Shown piece by piece: positions 17,101 to 25,769 of a DNA stretch of 45,566 bases. Source of the DNA: CAYYJS01 sp964472315 (GTDB lineage Bacteria > Verrucomicrobiota > Kiritimatiellia > UBA8416); NCBI GenBank assembly GCA_964472315.1, contig CAYYJS010000025.1, positions 1 through 45,566 on the forward strand, given 5' to 3'. A program made the position numbers and the translations under genes. A model generated the notes under the pieces. That model saw only the letters and a list, made by a program, of their open reading frames with translations, had not been told where the DNA came from and searched no databases. Within the stretch, counting starts at the first letter, position 1, and the number at the start of each line of letters is the position of its first letter.

Positions 17101-20100
17101 GAGGCCGACGGCGGCGTCGTTCTGCGGCGGCAGGTTACCGACCGCGCCGTGAATTACGAACTCGGCATCACGGCCGCCAACAAGGCCTATGTGCGCTATG
17201 TGCCGAATTTCGGGCTGCCTGAGGTGGTTCTGGAGTCGCCCGAGTCCATCCCCGGCGACGGCGCCACCTGGACGCATCTGGCCGCCGGCTACTTCAACCG
17301 CGAGCTGAACCTCTACGTCAACGGCACGAACGTCGCGACGCGGGCCGGCATGGCCGCCGGGCCGGCTGTCTATGCCGGCGGGCCGATCGAGCAACGCGTG
17401 GGCGCCGGGCTCAAGGGACGCATCGACGAGCTCAGGATCTGGGATGTCGAACGCGACCGGCTGAATATCGCGACCGATATGGATCATGTGCTGTCCGGCA
17501 TCGAACCGCATCTGGTCGGGTACTACCGGTTCGACGACGCCACGAGTTTCTCCAACGCCGTCGGCACGGCGATCGGCACGAGTCTGAACAACACGGCCGT
17601 CGGCGACAGCAACGTCGTGGCGTGGACCTGGGGGCAGGTCGAGGACTATGTCGGGAAGTATGCCAACGACTGGTGGGACATGTGGCGGCATTCCGCGAGC
17701 ATCGTCGGAACCGGTGTGACGTTTTCCACCAACAGCGCCGTGGTCGGTCCGCCGAGCCTGCAGGTGTTCATCGACCGGCCATCGGACGAGGCTCTGGGCG
17801 CCCGGTGGTCCGTTAATGGCGGCGCCACCTGGAACAAGAGCGGCACGCTGTTGGCCAACCTTGAGGAAGGCGACCACACGATCAGCTTCAACGACGTCGA
17901 CGGCTGGCTGACGCCGTCCGCGTTTCTCGTGACGCTGGTGCGCGGCGTGTCAACCGTGACCAACGTCGAGTATGTGCGGCCCGCGTCGCTGCGCGTCGAA
18001 CTGAACAACAACCAGACCGTCATCACCAACGCGGCCTGGCGGTTGATTCCGGACGGCGCCTGGAACGCGATCGGCGCCGCGGGACAGGTGGACGGCCTGA
18101 CGCCCGGCGTGGAGTACTTCGTGGACCTGCGGGAACTGCCGGGCTGGGTCGGCTATGCGAAGCCGACGAATACGCCGTTCCGCGTCGTATTGGCCGAAGA
18201 GGAAGCGCGGCAGATCGTCACGCAGTATGACCGTGTGCGCGGCAATCTGCTCGTGCTGCTGGCGCCGAACGGCAGTGCGGCGGCCCTGAATGGACGCTGG
18301 CAGCCGACGACCGGCACCAACTGGTATCAGTCCGGCGAGACGGTTTCCGGTCTCGAATTCGGTCAACATGTCGTTCGCTTCCTGGACTTCGCGCCGGCCC
18401 AATGGACGGTGCCGGCCGATATCACGATCGCCATCAGCAATGCGGGAGAGACGGTCGTGGCGACCGGCGTGTATGCGCGGCTTCCGCAGCCGACGGCCAT
18501 CACGGGTGTTATTACGCCACCGGCCGCCGCTACGGGCGGCGGTCAGTGGCGCATCGGTTCGGGCACATGGCAGAACTCCGGCGCCGTCGTGAACGTCGAT
18601 CCGGGACCCTACACGATTTCCTTCCGGCCGATCGACGGCTGGCAGGCGCCGGGCGCGGTCGCCGTGACGGCTGTTGCGGAAACGCTGACGACCGTCACCG
18701 GCGGCTACTACCGTGTTCGGGTTCTGGGCGGCGTCGGAGGCGCGGACGGACAGTTCAGGAAACCGCGCGGCATCGATGTGGGGGGCCGTTACGTCTACGT
18801 GGCCGACAGCGACAATCACCGTGTTCAGGCCTATGACCGGGTGGCGGGCACGTGGGAAACGCTGGGCGGGCAGGGCGGCACGCCGGGCACGTTCCAGCAG
18901 CCCTTCAGCGTGGCGGTTTCCGCGGCGGGCGATCTGTGGGTGGCCGACACCGGCAACCATCGCGTGCAGCGGCTGTCGGCGGTGGGCGGCGAGTGGAATG
19001 CGTGGGGCGGTCGCGGCGACGGGGTTGGCCAGTTCAACGGTCCGTATGGCATCGCGGTCGACGCGGCGGGGGCGGTCTACGTGGCCGACTACTTCAATTC
19101 GCGTATCCAGAAACGGAGTCCGGCCGGCGAGTGGTCGGTCCTCGTGCGCGCCGGCGACGCGGATGGCCGGGTTCGCTATCCCGGGAGCGTGACGGTCGGT
19201 AGCGACGGGCTGCTGTACGTGTCGGACTACAACCCGAACGCGACGGGCGCACAGGTCGTGACACGCGTGCAGTCCTTCACGACGGCCGGCGCGTTTGTCG
19301 GTGTCGTCGGGACATCGGCGGCCGATGAGGGCGCTCTGGTGCGGGCGCGGGGGTTGGATCGGGACGTCAACGGTGTCCTGTACGTCGCGGACGCGGGAGG
19401 GCACACGATCCGGCGCTTGGTCGGCGAAACCTGGTCTTCGGTACTCGGCGGCGGCGCCTTGAACGGGCCCTTCGATGTGTCGTCCGACCTCTGGGCGAAC
19501 CTCTTCATCGCCGATACCGACAACAACCGCATCCTGATGCTCCCCATCGACGATACCGATATGGATGGCATTCCCGATGCCGACGAAACCGGTGTGTACG
19601 GGACTTCCCCGACCGTCGCCGACACTGACGGCGACGGATTCAGCGACAGCCAGGAGCTTCTGGCATCGAGCGATCCGCTCGACTGGTTTTCCGTGCCGCC
19701 GGTCGGCGAGCCGGCACCGGCCGCCTCGGTGGCCGTGATCGCGCAGGCGCAGGACTTCGACGGGGACGGTTCGGCGGACGTCGCCACGTACGACACGCAG
19801 GCCGGTGTCTTCAATGTGATCCTGTCGAATGGCGCCGACGAATACCGTCCGTGGGGAATGAACGGCGACGTGGCCGTTCCCGGCGATTACACGGGCAGCG
19901 GCACGGCGAACCTCGCCGTGTTCCGTCCCGCGAACGGGACATGGTACATCCGACCGGATGCCGGCGGCGCGCCGGTTACGCATGTGCTCGGCGACGCCGG
20001 CGATGTGCTCGTGCCCGGCGATTACGACGGCGATGGCGCAACCGATCCGGCGGTTCTGGACCGGGCCACATTCACATGGCGGATCCGGCGGAGCAGCGAC

Positions 20101-21435
20101 GCGGTGACGGTGGAGATCCAGTTCGGCGCCGTCGGCGATGTGCCCGTGCCCGGCGATTACGACCGCGACGGGGCGATGGAGCCGGCGGTCTTTCGTCCGA
20201 GTCTGGCGGCCTGGTTCTATCGGGCCGTCACGGGACGCGTCGAAGTGGCCTGGGGTGTCGCGACCGACATTCCGGCGCCCGGCGACTACGACGGCGACGG
20301 GTTTGTCGACATCGCGAGTTACCGGCCGTCCACCGGTGTGTGGCGTGTGCGTCGCAGCGGCACCGGGGCCACGGCGACCATGACGTGGGGCAATGCCGGC
20401 GACCGTCCCGTACCGGGCGACTATGACGGCGATGGGACGACTGACTACGCCGTCTACCGTGCGGCATCCCGCGAGTGGCGCATTCTGAAGAGCGGCGATG
20501 GCCAGCAGCTTTCCGTTCCGCCCGTCCATTTCGGGTGGAGCGGGGGCCTGGATCAACCGGTCGCCGGGGTGTATGAGGCCGTCGGCGGGGCGGCCAATGT
20601 CGCGGTGTTCCGGCCCGTGACCGGAGTCTGGTACATTCGGCAACTCGCGACGGGCGTGAATACGGTCCCGTGGGGAGCGCCGGGCGACATACCGGTGGCC
20701 GCCGACTACGACGGCGATGGACTGCTGGACCCGGCCGTGTTGCAGCCGTCGACCTATCAGTGGCGGATCAAGACCAGTGGGCCGGGGGCGGACCGGGTCC
20801 AGCAATGGGGCTGGACCGGCGACGTCGGCGTGCCGGGCGATTACGACGGCGACGGCGAGGCCGACGTGGCGGTGTACCGTCCTTCGACGGGGGCGGGCAG
20901 CGCCATGTGGTACATCCGCCGCAGCGACGGACTTGGCCGGATCGACCAGCCGTGGGGATGGATCGGCGATGTGCCCGTGCCGGGCGATTACGACGGCGAC
21001 GGCAAGACCGATATCGCCGTGTACCGGCGGTCCAACGGCGCGGCGAGCGCCATGTGGTACATCCATCGCAGCGACGGCCTCGGCCGGATCGATCAGCCGT
21101 GGGGATGGATCGGCGATCGGCCCGTGCCGGGCGATTACGACGGCGACGGCATCACCGACATCGCGGTGTTCAGGCCGGCCTATGGCGCGACCGGCGCCAT
21201 CTGGTTTGTGCGCAAGAGCGACGGCAGCGGTTCGCTTGTTCAGCCCTGGGGCTGGATCGGCGATCAACCCGTGCCCGCGGACTACGATGGCGACGGGTTG
21301 GCCGACATCGCGATCTATCGGAATGGCGCCTGGCATATTCGGAGAAGTTCGGATGGGCTTAAGATGCGCGGGCGTGATCCCATTGTCTGGGGCGCTCCCA
21401 ACGAAGTCGCGATCGCCGTGCGGAGCCTGCCCTGA
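14191..21435 (+). CDS. Giant secreted LamG / TSP3 / NHL / FG-GAP repeat protein
   Basis: A 2414-residue exported protein with signal peptide 1-29 (AWLAAALTCASALTVSAQ). Order of modules by residue: an SdrD-like beta domain (about 40-155); Asp-rich thrombospondin-type-3/EF-hand-like repeats (about 159-300); a LamG/concanavalin-like domain (about 317-487); more Asp-rich repeats (about 571 and 872-925); a second LamG (about 934-1120); four PEGA-like repeats (about 1187-1507, for example WRIGSGTWQNSGA); NHL propeller repeats (about 1509-1790, VADSDNHRVQ); an Asp-rich linker; and 12 FG-GAP-like repeats with PGDYDGDG (1855-2414). Calcium binding and adhesion or glycan binding are likely. No LPXTG, PEP-CTERM or Por sorting motif is visible at the end. 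GGAGG at 14178-14182 fixes the ATG. A polysaccharide exporter follows 59 bases downstream. Confidence 0.9.
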   Translation: MRSTFWDRTAMAWLAAALTCASALTVSAQSINGRVVNNSEWRNDESIFPPHWYVAEEAGAVDSTLGRIVVALYDGAGALITLEHLAPADPSTQIVLSTAFGLSYVYTLGNGLAPGDYFVRAWVDGNGNLIHDEGEPFGGRAVTVSGDSSVNGIEVRISDDSDRDTLEDWWEVHWFGDLTQSATSDYDNDGLSNRAEYDLIVGGLDIHPNDWDTDGDRMDDGWELFYTFDPTSATGVNGANGDPDNDNLGNLTEYRGADGLGPRQALGGGIAGITGSTDAMNPRAADSDDDGAPDFNEFVSNLTHPVHPMDGTNFFPRSLDMAVTPAAGVALPDPHGARFGFPDEGGTVEFWIYPESDGDGRIYDFPAAPAGAIRISLENYRPKADILMGGITTATVGGTNDPAAGVYGQIAPLATGVWSHVAFVWAPQINSIELYVDGILLIAKQVFVYPDLSALSAPVIAADMDDGFLDELRVWNYPRGAADVEYWHDRIYPAPGYVRIYSGRCSGSIQQNYGYGVPLLAYYRFDDAGAGVEDFAVLNSGMYPIADSYAIAGLPAGAVSAAQAVSLLGSDDADGDGVPEWWNELNKLERYPVYEETAYGPIHEPCPEDAALLRGFKYFRAMTAYASIGAGAAWREDESDPASQYYAPKTVPDFLEGHRSSYVRYVYLHAVPRQADLSLFTPGMLSTILYVNGRRVTPVGAEADTGQAYDIASHLNVGRNMVYVRCVSTTDLNLNPARGRVNVTAGEYLACDPSIVDFLDCDGNPYKYERAMGKFDAQLLCDGRAMIVRGDLSRNDPRSVWHCQFWSHLIEDLGVSNFPIPDDDGRALPGNLDYGAINHAESFNNPLDPDGADDGLDAFYEYICRTNPRDRDSNNNGIPDGEEDFDGDGLYNGEEQQFGSHPWLPDSDDDRLLDGADASDTGHPASSLIPRRNLSVQFDGAAGTYLELARNRRFALYEWTIEAWVNPDADEADGGVVLRRQVTDRAVNYELGITAANKAYVRYVPNFGLPEVVLESPESIPGDGATWTHLAAGYFNRELNLYVNGTNVATRAGMAAGPAVYAGGPIEQRVGAGLKGRIDELRIWDVERDRLNIATDMDHVLSGIEPHLVGYYRFDDATSFSNAVGTAIGTSLNNTAVGDSNVVAWTWGQVEDYVGKYANDWWDMWRHSASIVGTGVTFSTNSAVVGPPSLQVFIDRPSDEALGARWSVNGGATWNKSGTLLANLEEGDHTISFNDVDGWLTPSAFLVTLVRGVSTVTNVEYVRPASLRVELNNNQTVITNAAWRLIPDGAWNAIGAAGQVDGLTPGVEYFVDLRELPGWVGYAKPTNTPFRVVLAEEEARQIVTQYDRVRGNLLVLLAPNGSAAALNGRWQPTTGTNWYQSGETVSGLEFGQHVVRFLDFAPAQWTVPADITIAISNAGETVVATGVYARLPQPTAITGVITPPAAATGGGQWRIGSGTWQNSGAVVNVDPGPYTISFRPIDGWQAPGAVAVTAVAETLTTVTGGYYRVRVLGGVGGADGQFRKPRGIDVGGRYVYVADSDNHRVQAYDRVAGTWETLGGQGGTPGTFQQPFSVAVSAAGDLWVADTGNHRVQRLSAVGGEWNAWGGRGDGVGQFNGPYGIAVDAAGAVYVADYFNSRIQKRSPAGEWSVLVRAGDADGRVRYPGSVTVGSDGLLYVSDYNPNATGAQVVTRVQSFTTAGAFVGVVGTSAADEGALVRARGLDRDVNGVLYVADAGGHTIRRLVGETWSSVLGGGALNGPFDVSSDLWANLFIADTDNNRILMLPIDDTDMDGIPDADETGVYGTSPTVADTDGDGFSDSQELLASSDPLDWFSVPPVGEPAPAASVAVIAQAQDFDGDGSADVATYDTQAGVFNVILSNGADEYRPWGMNGDVAVPGDYTGSGTANLAVFRPANGTWYIRPDAGGAPVTHVLGDAGDVLVPGDYDGDGATDPAVLDRATFTWRIRRSSDAVTVEIQFGAVGDVPVPGDYDRDGAMEPAVFRPSLAAWFYRAVTGRVEVAWGVATDIPAPGDYDGDGFVDIASYRPSTGVWRVRRSGTGATATMTWGNAGDRPVPGDYDGDGTTDYAVYRAASREWRILKSGDGQQLSVPPVHFGWSGGLDQPVAGVYEAVGGAANVAVFRPVTGVWYIRQLATGVNTVPWGAPGDIPVAADYDGDGLLDPAVLQPSTYQWRIKTSGPGADRVQQWGWTGDVGVPGDYDGDGEADVAVYRPSTGAGSAMWYIRRSDGLGRIDQPWGWIGDVPVPGDYDGDGKTDIAVYRRSNGAASAMWYIHRSDGLGRIDQPWGWIGDRPVPGDYDGDGITDIAVFRPAYGATGAIWFVRKSDGSGSLVQPWGWIGDQPVPADYDGDGLADIAIYRNGAWHIRRSSDGLKMRGRDPIVWGAPNEVAIAVRSLP
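20899..21333 (+). repeat. In-frame tandem repeat, 147-base period
   Basis: Within the FG-GAP region of the giant gene, three successive units repeat at exactly 147 bases (49 codons): the AMW/AIW codons start near 20905, 21052 and 21199. Units one and two are nearly identical at DNA level across the DGLGRIDQPWGWIGD stretch, while other blades in the same array differ strongly. This points to recent duplication or gene conversion of one blade. Confidence 0.8.
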
Positions 21436-21494
21436 CCTGCTTGCGGTCAGCGTTGGACGTACGGACCTCGCCGGCGGAAAAGGAAGGCGGCGAC

Positions 21495-22346
21495 GTGATC
21501 CCCGATGTGGTCTACGCCCCTGATACGGGGCTCCGCCACCCTTGGGACGCCATACGGGGCATGTGGCGCGGCGCCTTTTGCGCGCCGTCACGGGATTTGG
21601 CCTGGCGGTTGTTCGTGCGTAACATGCGCGCGCAGTTCCGGCAGTCCCTGTTGGGCTATGCGTGGCTGTTCGTTCCGCCCGTCGTCAACAGCGCGGTGTT
21701 CGTCTTCCTCAACAATCATCAGATTGTCGATATTCCCGACACGGATACGCCGTATCCGGTTTTCGTCCTGCTGGGAAGCCTGCTGTGGCAGGGCCTGGTC
21801 CTGCTGATTGGCGCTCCCATGCAAGGCGTGCAGCGGGAACTATCCAGCCTCGGGAGGTTGAATTTTTCGCGGGAAGCCTTGTTGGTGGCGAGTTTCCTGG
21901 AGGGTGCGGCCATGGCTGCGATCCCACTGGTCATCGTGCCCGTCGTGGTCCTGTGTCTGGGCGTTCCCATCGGGTGGCATGTGCTTATGGCGCCCCTTGG
22001 CATCTTGGGATTATTCGTGTTTGCGTTTGCGATTGGCGTGCTTCTCACACCGATCGGTGTGCTCTATCATGATGTCGGCAGGGCCATCCCGGTTGTGACG
22101 CGGTTCTGGATGTTCGTGACACCGGTTGTCTATGCGCTGCCGGAATCCGGGCGCGCGCGCACATGGCTCCTGCTCAATCCGGCTACGCCCTTCATCGAAA
22201 CGGCGCGCGATTGGATGCTGGGGCGCCCCGCCGACCTCGTCGTGTCGTTCGGCATCTGGTCCGCGCTGGCGTTTTTGGCCCTGGCGTTCGGGGTCATGGC
22301 GTATCGGCTTGCCATGCCGATCATCGTCGAGCGGATATCCAACTAA
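21495..22346 (+). CDS. Polysaccharide ABC exporter, permease subunit (Wzm/TagG-like)
   Basis: This is the inner-membrane subunit of an ABC-2-type exporter for a surface polysaccharide. The 283 residues begin with a cytoplasmic stretch containing DLAWRLFVRNMRAQFRQS and LLGYAWLFVPP, typical of Wzm/KpsM/TagG permeases, followed by six hydrophobic segments and a DVGRAIPVVTRFWMFVTPVVY motif before the last pair. A GTG at 21495 preceded by GGAAGG is the best start; a TTG at 21441 lacks a site. The partner ATPase starts two bases after its stop codon, so the pair is one operon, possibly transcribed through from the giant secreted protein. Confidence 0.88.
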   Translation: MIPDVVYAPDTGLRHPWDAIRGMWRGAFCAPSRDLAWRLFVRNMRAQFRQSLLGYAWLFVPPVVNSAVFVFLNNHQIVDIPDTDTPYPVFVLLGSLLWQGLVLLIGAPMQGVQRELSSLGRLNFSREALLVASFLEGAAMAAIPLVIVPVVVLCLGVPIGWHVLMAPLGILGLFVFAFAIGVLLTPIGVLYHDVGRAIPVVTRFWMFVTPVVYALPESGRARTWLLLNPATPFIETARDWMLGRPADLVVSFGIWSALAFLALAFGVMAYRLAMPIIVERISN

Positions 22347-22348
22347 TC

Positions 22349-23635
22349 ATGTCGCACGGCCGCATACCTGAAACTTCGCTCGCTGGACGTACCGCATCCG
22401 GGGACGTGCTCGTCCGTTGCGAGCATGTATCCAAAAAATTCTGCAAGACGTTGAAGCGTTCCCTCTGGTACGGCTTGCGGGATACGGTTTCGGAGCTGAA
22501 CCCCTTCTCCAGCGCGATGCGGCTTGCGGAGCATCGGATCCTGGCGCCGCCGGACGACACGGACCTGCGCAGGGATGAGTTCTGGGCCTTGCGGGACCTG
22601 TCGCTTGAAGTCCGGCGCGGCGAGTGTCTCGGGCTGATTGGCCACAATGGAGCCGGCAAGAGCACGCTCCTGAAGTTGCTGAATGGCACGATCAGGCCCG
22701 ACCGCGGGAGAATACGGATTCGGGGTCGCATGGGCGCGTTGATCGAACTCGGCGCCGGATTCAACCCGATCCTCACGGGGCGCGAGAACATCTACAGTCG
22801 GGGCGCGCTGCTCGGATTCTCCAAGCGCGAGATCGACAGCCGATTCGATGCGATTGTCGATTTTGCGGAAATGGAGGACTTCATCGACATGCCGGTTCAG
22901 AACTATTCCTCGGGGATGAGTGTGCGGCTCGGATTCGCCGTATCGGCCCAGATGGAGCCCGATGTGCTGGTCGTCGATGAAGTGCTTGCCGTTGGCGATC
23001 TCGGCTTTCGGATGAAGTGCTACAATGCCATCGGACGACTGCTTCAGAATGCCGCGGTCATCTTCGTTTCCCATTCGATGCCGCAGATCGCACGTATCAG
23101 CACCGCGGTCGCCTGCATGCAGCGGGGTGTTTGCGTTCTCCAGACGACGGACATCAGCGCGGGAATCAGGCGCTACTACGAGGAGTTCGGCTCGATACGG
23201 GCGAGCACCACCGGCTCCGGGAAGGTATCGATCGTGAATGTGCGTTATCCCGATATGCCGGAGACGGATGTCGCCGGCTGGTGCTGCCGCGCCGAGTCCG
23301 CGTTCGGGTTCACTTTCGATATTTTGAATCCGCACGGGCTGCCGGATGTCGAACTCAAGATGGAGGTGTGGGATCAGGAGGCCCGGCCCGCGATGGAGCT
23401 GGTCGCGGAACCGGAGATGCGCGTGGTCCATCTCAAACCGGGCGCGAATACCCTGTGCGTCTCCGTGCCGCGTCTCTGGCTGACGTCGGGACGATACACG
23501 CTGACGCTGCATGCGATCGATCCGGCGACGGGCGAGGTGCTTTGCCGGGCAGGCGATATTGCCGGGTTTGTCGTCACGGGTCCGGTGTGCTGTGGCGCCG
23601 ACGCCTTCTGTCGGTATGAGGTGTGCTTGAGTTGA
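22349..23635 (+). CDS. Polysaccharide ABC exporter, ATPase subunit with C-terminal glycan-binding domain (Wzt-like)
   Basis: This ATPase powers glycan export with the upstream permease. The nucleotide-binding domain has Walker A GHNGAGKST, the signature YSSGMSVRLGFA, Walker B VLVVDEVLAVGD and the switch His in VSHSM. The length of 428 residues includes about 140 extra C-terminal residues forming a predicted beta-sandwich (from SIVNVRYPDMPETD to the end), as in Wzt proteins that recognise a modified non-reducing end before export. The ATG at 22349 lies two bases after the permease stop and lacks a Shine-Dalgarno sequence, so translational coupling is likely. In the known O9a-type systems the recognised cap is often a methyl group, and methyltransferase genes lie nearby here. 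Confidence 0.9.
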   Translation: MSHGRIPETSLAGRTASGDVLVRCEHVSKKFCKTLKRSLWYGLRDTVSELNPFSSAMRLAEHRILAPPDDTDLRRDEFWALRDLSLEVRRGECLGLIGHNGAGKSTLLKLLNGTIRPDRGRIRIRGRMGALIELGAGFNPILTGRENIYSRGALLGFSKREIDSRFDAIVDFAEMEDFIDMPVQNYSSGMSVRLGFAVSAQMEPDVLVVDEVLAVGDLGFRMKCYNAIGRLLQNAAVIFVSHSMPQIARISTAVACMQRGVCVLQTTDISAGIRRYYEEFGSIRASTTGSGKVSIVNVRYPDMPETDVAGWCCRAESAFGFTFDILNPHGLPDVELKMEVWDQEARPAMELVAEPEMRVVHLKPGANTLCVSVPRLWLTSGRYTLTLHAIDPATGEVLCRAGDIAGFVVTGPVCCGADAFCRYEVCLS

Positions 23636-23692
23636 TGGCGGATGCCGGCTGCGCCATCTGGCAGTGGCGGTTCAGGTGTGTCATGCGGAGAT

Positions 23693-23718
23693 GCCACCCG
23701 CTTGGGGTGGCTTTTGTT
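23693..23718 (+). terminator. Intrinsic terminator after the ABC exporter
   Basis: GCCACCC (23693-23699) and GGGTGGC (23705-23711) form a perfect seven-base-pair stem around a five-base loop, followed directly by TTTTGTT. It lies between the ATPase stop (23635) and the next start (23731) and should end the exporter transcript. Confidence 0.75.
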
Positions 23719-23730
23719 CCTGGAGTAGGT

Positions 23731-24471
23731 ATGGATATGTTGGCACGGGTGCGGAGATATATAGATGCGCTCGCCCAGCGGCGTGGGCGGACAGGCGAGG
23801 GCGACGCACACACCGAGTGGTTGAGGCGCAACGCGCAGGAGCGGATGGATGCCAACCGAACGGATCTCTTTGACGCGGTGCGCGCCCGTTTTCACCAAGC
23901 CCGCTACAGTCTCGCCGCGCGTTACGTTTCCGATCGCATCGTTCTCGACGTTGCCTCAGGCACGGGATATGGCGCGGGAATGCTCGCCCGTGAAGGCGGC
24001 GCGCGAACGGTCTACGGTCTGGAACTGGATCTCGATGCGGTCCGATACGCCGTTGCGACGTATGCGGCATCCGGCATCCGTTTCTTGCAGGGCTCCATCA
24101 CGGACATGCCGTTCCGGGATGGCATGTTCGACTGCGTGACATGCTTTGAGACGCTTGAGCATGTGCCTGACGAGGATCGCATGCTTCATGAGGTGCATCG
24201 CGTTCTGAAGCCCGGTGGCCTGTTGATTGCCTCGACGCCCAATGCATGGGGTGCAACCGACCACCCGTACCATGTTCGCGATTATACCCATGAGTCGCTC
24301 TCTCGGAGTCTTGGACGGTTTTTCATCGTGGAGACCCTCTTCAACCAGAACTCCGGTTGTATGGGACTCGTGACAAATCACGGACAAGCGGCCGGCATCG
24401 TCCCGACGGATGATGGAAACCGGGATCTGGCGGAGTGCTTCATCGTCGTGGCCCGACGTGCGGTGTCATAG
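23731..24471 (+). CDS. SAM-dependent methyltransferase (class I)
   Basis: This is a 246-residue Rossmann-fold methyltransferase of the UbiE/Methyltransf_11 type. Motif I is VLDVASGTGYGAGML, the acidic end of strand two is YGLELDLDA, motif II/post-II is FDCVTCFETLEHVPDEDRML and motif III is HRVLKPGGLLIASTPN. The ATG at 23731 follows TGGAGTAGG. Its place right after a Wzt-like exporter, outside any cofactor pathway, suggests it methylates a sugar or a glycan end. That is context-based inference, and small-molecule substrates remain possible. A terminator separates it from the exporter genes. Confidence 0.85.
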   Translation: MDMLARVRRYIDALAQRRGRTGEGDAHTEWLRRNAQERMDANRTDLFDAVRARFHQARYSLAARYVSDRIVLDVASGTGYGAGMLAREGGARTVYGLELDLDAVRYAVATYAASGIRFLQGSITDMPFRDGMFDCVTCFETLEHVPDEDRMLHEVHRVLKPGGLLIASTPNAWGATDHPYHVRDYTHESLSRSLGRFFIVETLFNQNSGCMGLVTNHGQAAGIVPTDDGNRDLAECFIVVARRAVS

Positions 24472-24521
24472 GATCGCGTACGTCCGGCGTGCCGCGGGTC
24501 GTTCAAGGGAGGGTATTGGAC

Positions 24522-25769
24522 ATGAAGAATCCCGGCGTGGCGACATCCATCCGGTTGCTACAGGTGTGCCTGCTTGCGGTGGGTGCCGTGCCGTGCGGCC
24601 CGGTTCAAGGGGAATCCATCGCGTGGCGGGTGCGGACCATCCATGCGCTGTCGAATGTGACCTCGTCGGTGGTTTACGACGTCGACGACCTCAGGGACGG
24701 CATCTACAACCACCACCCCGCGATCGCCTGCATCGACGGACGCCTTGTCGTGATCTGGAGCAATCACCTGAGGGGGTTCGAACACGGCGCCGACGGGATC
24801 GATCACGGCGAGGATGGCCCCGGACAACAGGTTCTCTGCGCGACTTCAACAAACGGCATGGACTGGTCGGCCGCCGTAACGCTGCAAGAACCGCTGGGGC
24901 CCTACGGCACCTGGACGAACGAAGGTCGCATCGCGACCGCCAACGGGTTCGCCCGTCACGGGGACGCTCTCTACGCGATCGTGGAGGTCAACGACAACCA
25001 GTCCAAGCATCATTTCGGTGCGTGCCAGCGTGCCGGGGTGGGGCGGTTGGCGCGGCGGGTGTTCCCGGACGGCGGTTTGGGCCCGGTTCGGTTCTGGCTG
25101 TGGCCCCCCGTGCCGTCGTTGCCCGGGTTTCGTGTCTACCCGGATCCGCGCGCCTCCGCTATCGTGCGCGATACGGCGGCCGCGCTGGTTGCTTATCTGG
25201 CCCGTCCACCGCATCAACCGGCCTGGGACTTCTGTTCGGCGGCGATCACCAACCGTGCCGGCGACATCATGGTTGAGCCCTCCACGTTCCAACGGCCCGA
25301 CGGGTCGCTCGTCACGGTGTATCGCGGCGGCCCCGTTCGTAGCGGGGAATCCAGCCTGTACGCCGCCGAAAGCACGGATGGCGGCGCCACATTCACCGTC
25401 CCCATGAAGACCGACATTCAAGACAGTCCGAGCAAGAGCATCAGCGGAACCCTGGCTGACGGCCGTGTCTATCTGATCGGCAACTTCCATAACGAGGTGC
25501 CGTATCGGCGTGATCCGCTGGTGCTGGCGATCTCGCACGACGGCACGAACTTCACGTGGGCGGCGTCCGTTCGCGGTGGCGCGCCCCCGGTTGACTTTCC
25601 GGCTGTAAACACACCGCACAACGGCAAGGGCCCGGGATACCAATATCCGTCAGCAGTCGTTGTCGATGGCGTTTTTCATCTGGTCTACAGCATCGGCAAG
25701 GAAGATATCGGGTACTCGTGCTTTCCCGTGCCCACGGCCGCCGAGACCGGGGGCGATTTGGTTTTGTAA
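24522..25769 (+). CDS. Secreted sialidase-fold (BNR repeat) protein
   Basis: This is an exported beta-propeller of 415 residues. The signal peptide covers about 1-31 (SIRLLQVCLLAVGAVPCGPVQG). Three Asp-box-like turns are visible: STNGMDWS near residue 110, STDGGATF near 286 and SHDGTNFT near 340, as in sialidases and other six-bladed glycosidases. I do not see a clear Arg-Ile-Pro motif or the full catalytic Arg triad, so it may be a non-sialidase hydrolase, a lyase-like enzyme or a binding protein. The ATG at 24522 is preceded by AAGGGAGGG at eight bases. It faces the GH97 gene convergently, and both may act on the same glycan. Confidence 0.75.
   Translation: MKNPGVATSIRLLQVCLLAVGAVPCGPVQGESIAWRVRTIHALSNVTSSVVYDVDDLRDGIYNHHPAIACIDGRLVVIWSNHLRGFEHGADGIDHGEDGPGQQVLCATSTNGMDWSAAVTLQEPLGPYGTWTNEGRIATANGFARHGDALYAIVEVNDNQSKHHFGACQRAGVGRLARRVFPDGGLGPVRFWLWPPVPSLPGFRVYPDPRASAIVRDTAAALVAYLARPPHQPAWDFCSAAITNRAGDIMVEPSTFQRPDGSLVTVYRGGPVRSGESSLYAAESTDGGATFTVPMKTDIQDSPSKSISGTLADGRVYLIGNFHNEVPYRRDPLVLAISHDGTNFTWAASVRGGAPPVDFPAVNTPHNGKGPGYQYPSAVVVDGVFHLVYSIGKEDIGYSCFPVPTAAETGGDLVL

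Noticed and set aside
19753..21435. Regular repeats as a CRISPR array
   Set aside because: The repeats keep a coding frame, have no constant repeat/variable spacer pattern and encode PGDYDGDG blades; no cas gene is present.
17950..21591. 1213-residue open frame on the minus strand, antisense to the giant repeat gene
   Set aside because: It mirrors the periodic GC-rich FG-GAP codons, has repetitive HIADP/PHGARRA-type sequence with no family features, and lacks a start site; the sense protein has a signal peptide, ribosome-binding site and known domains.
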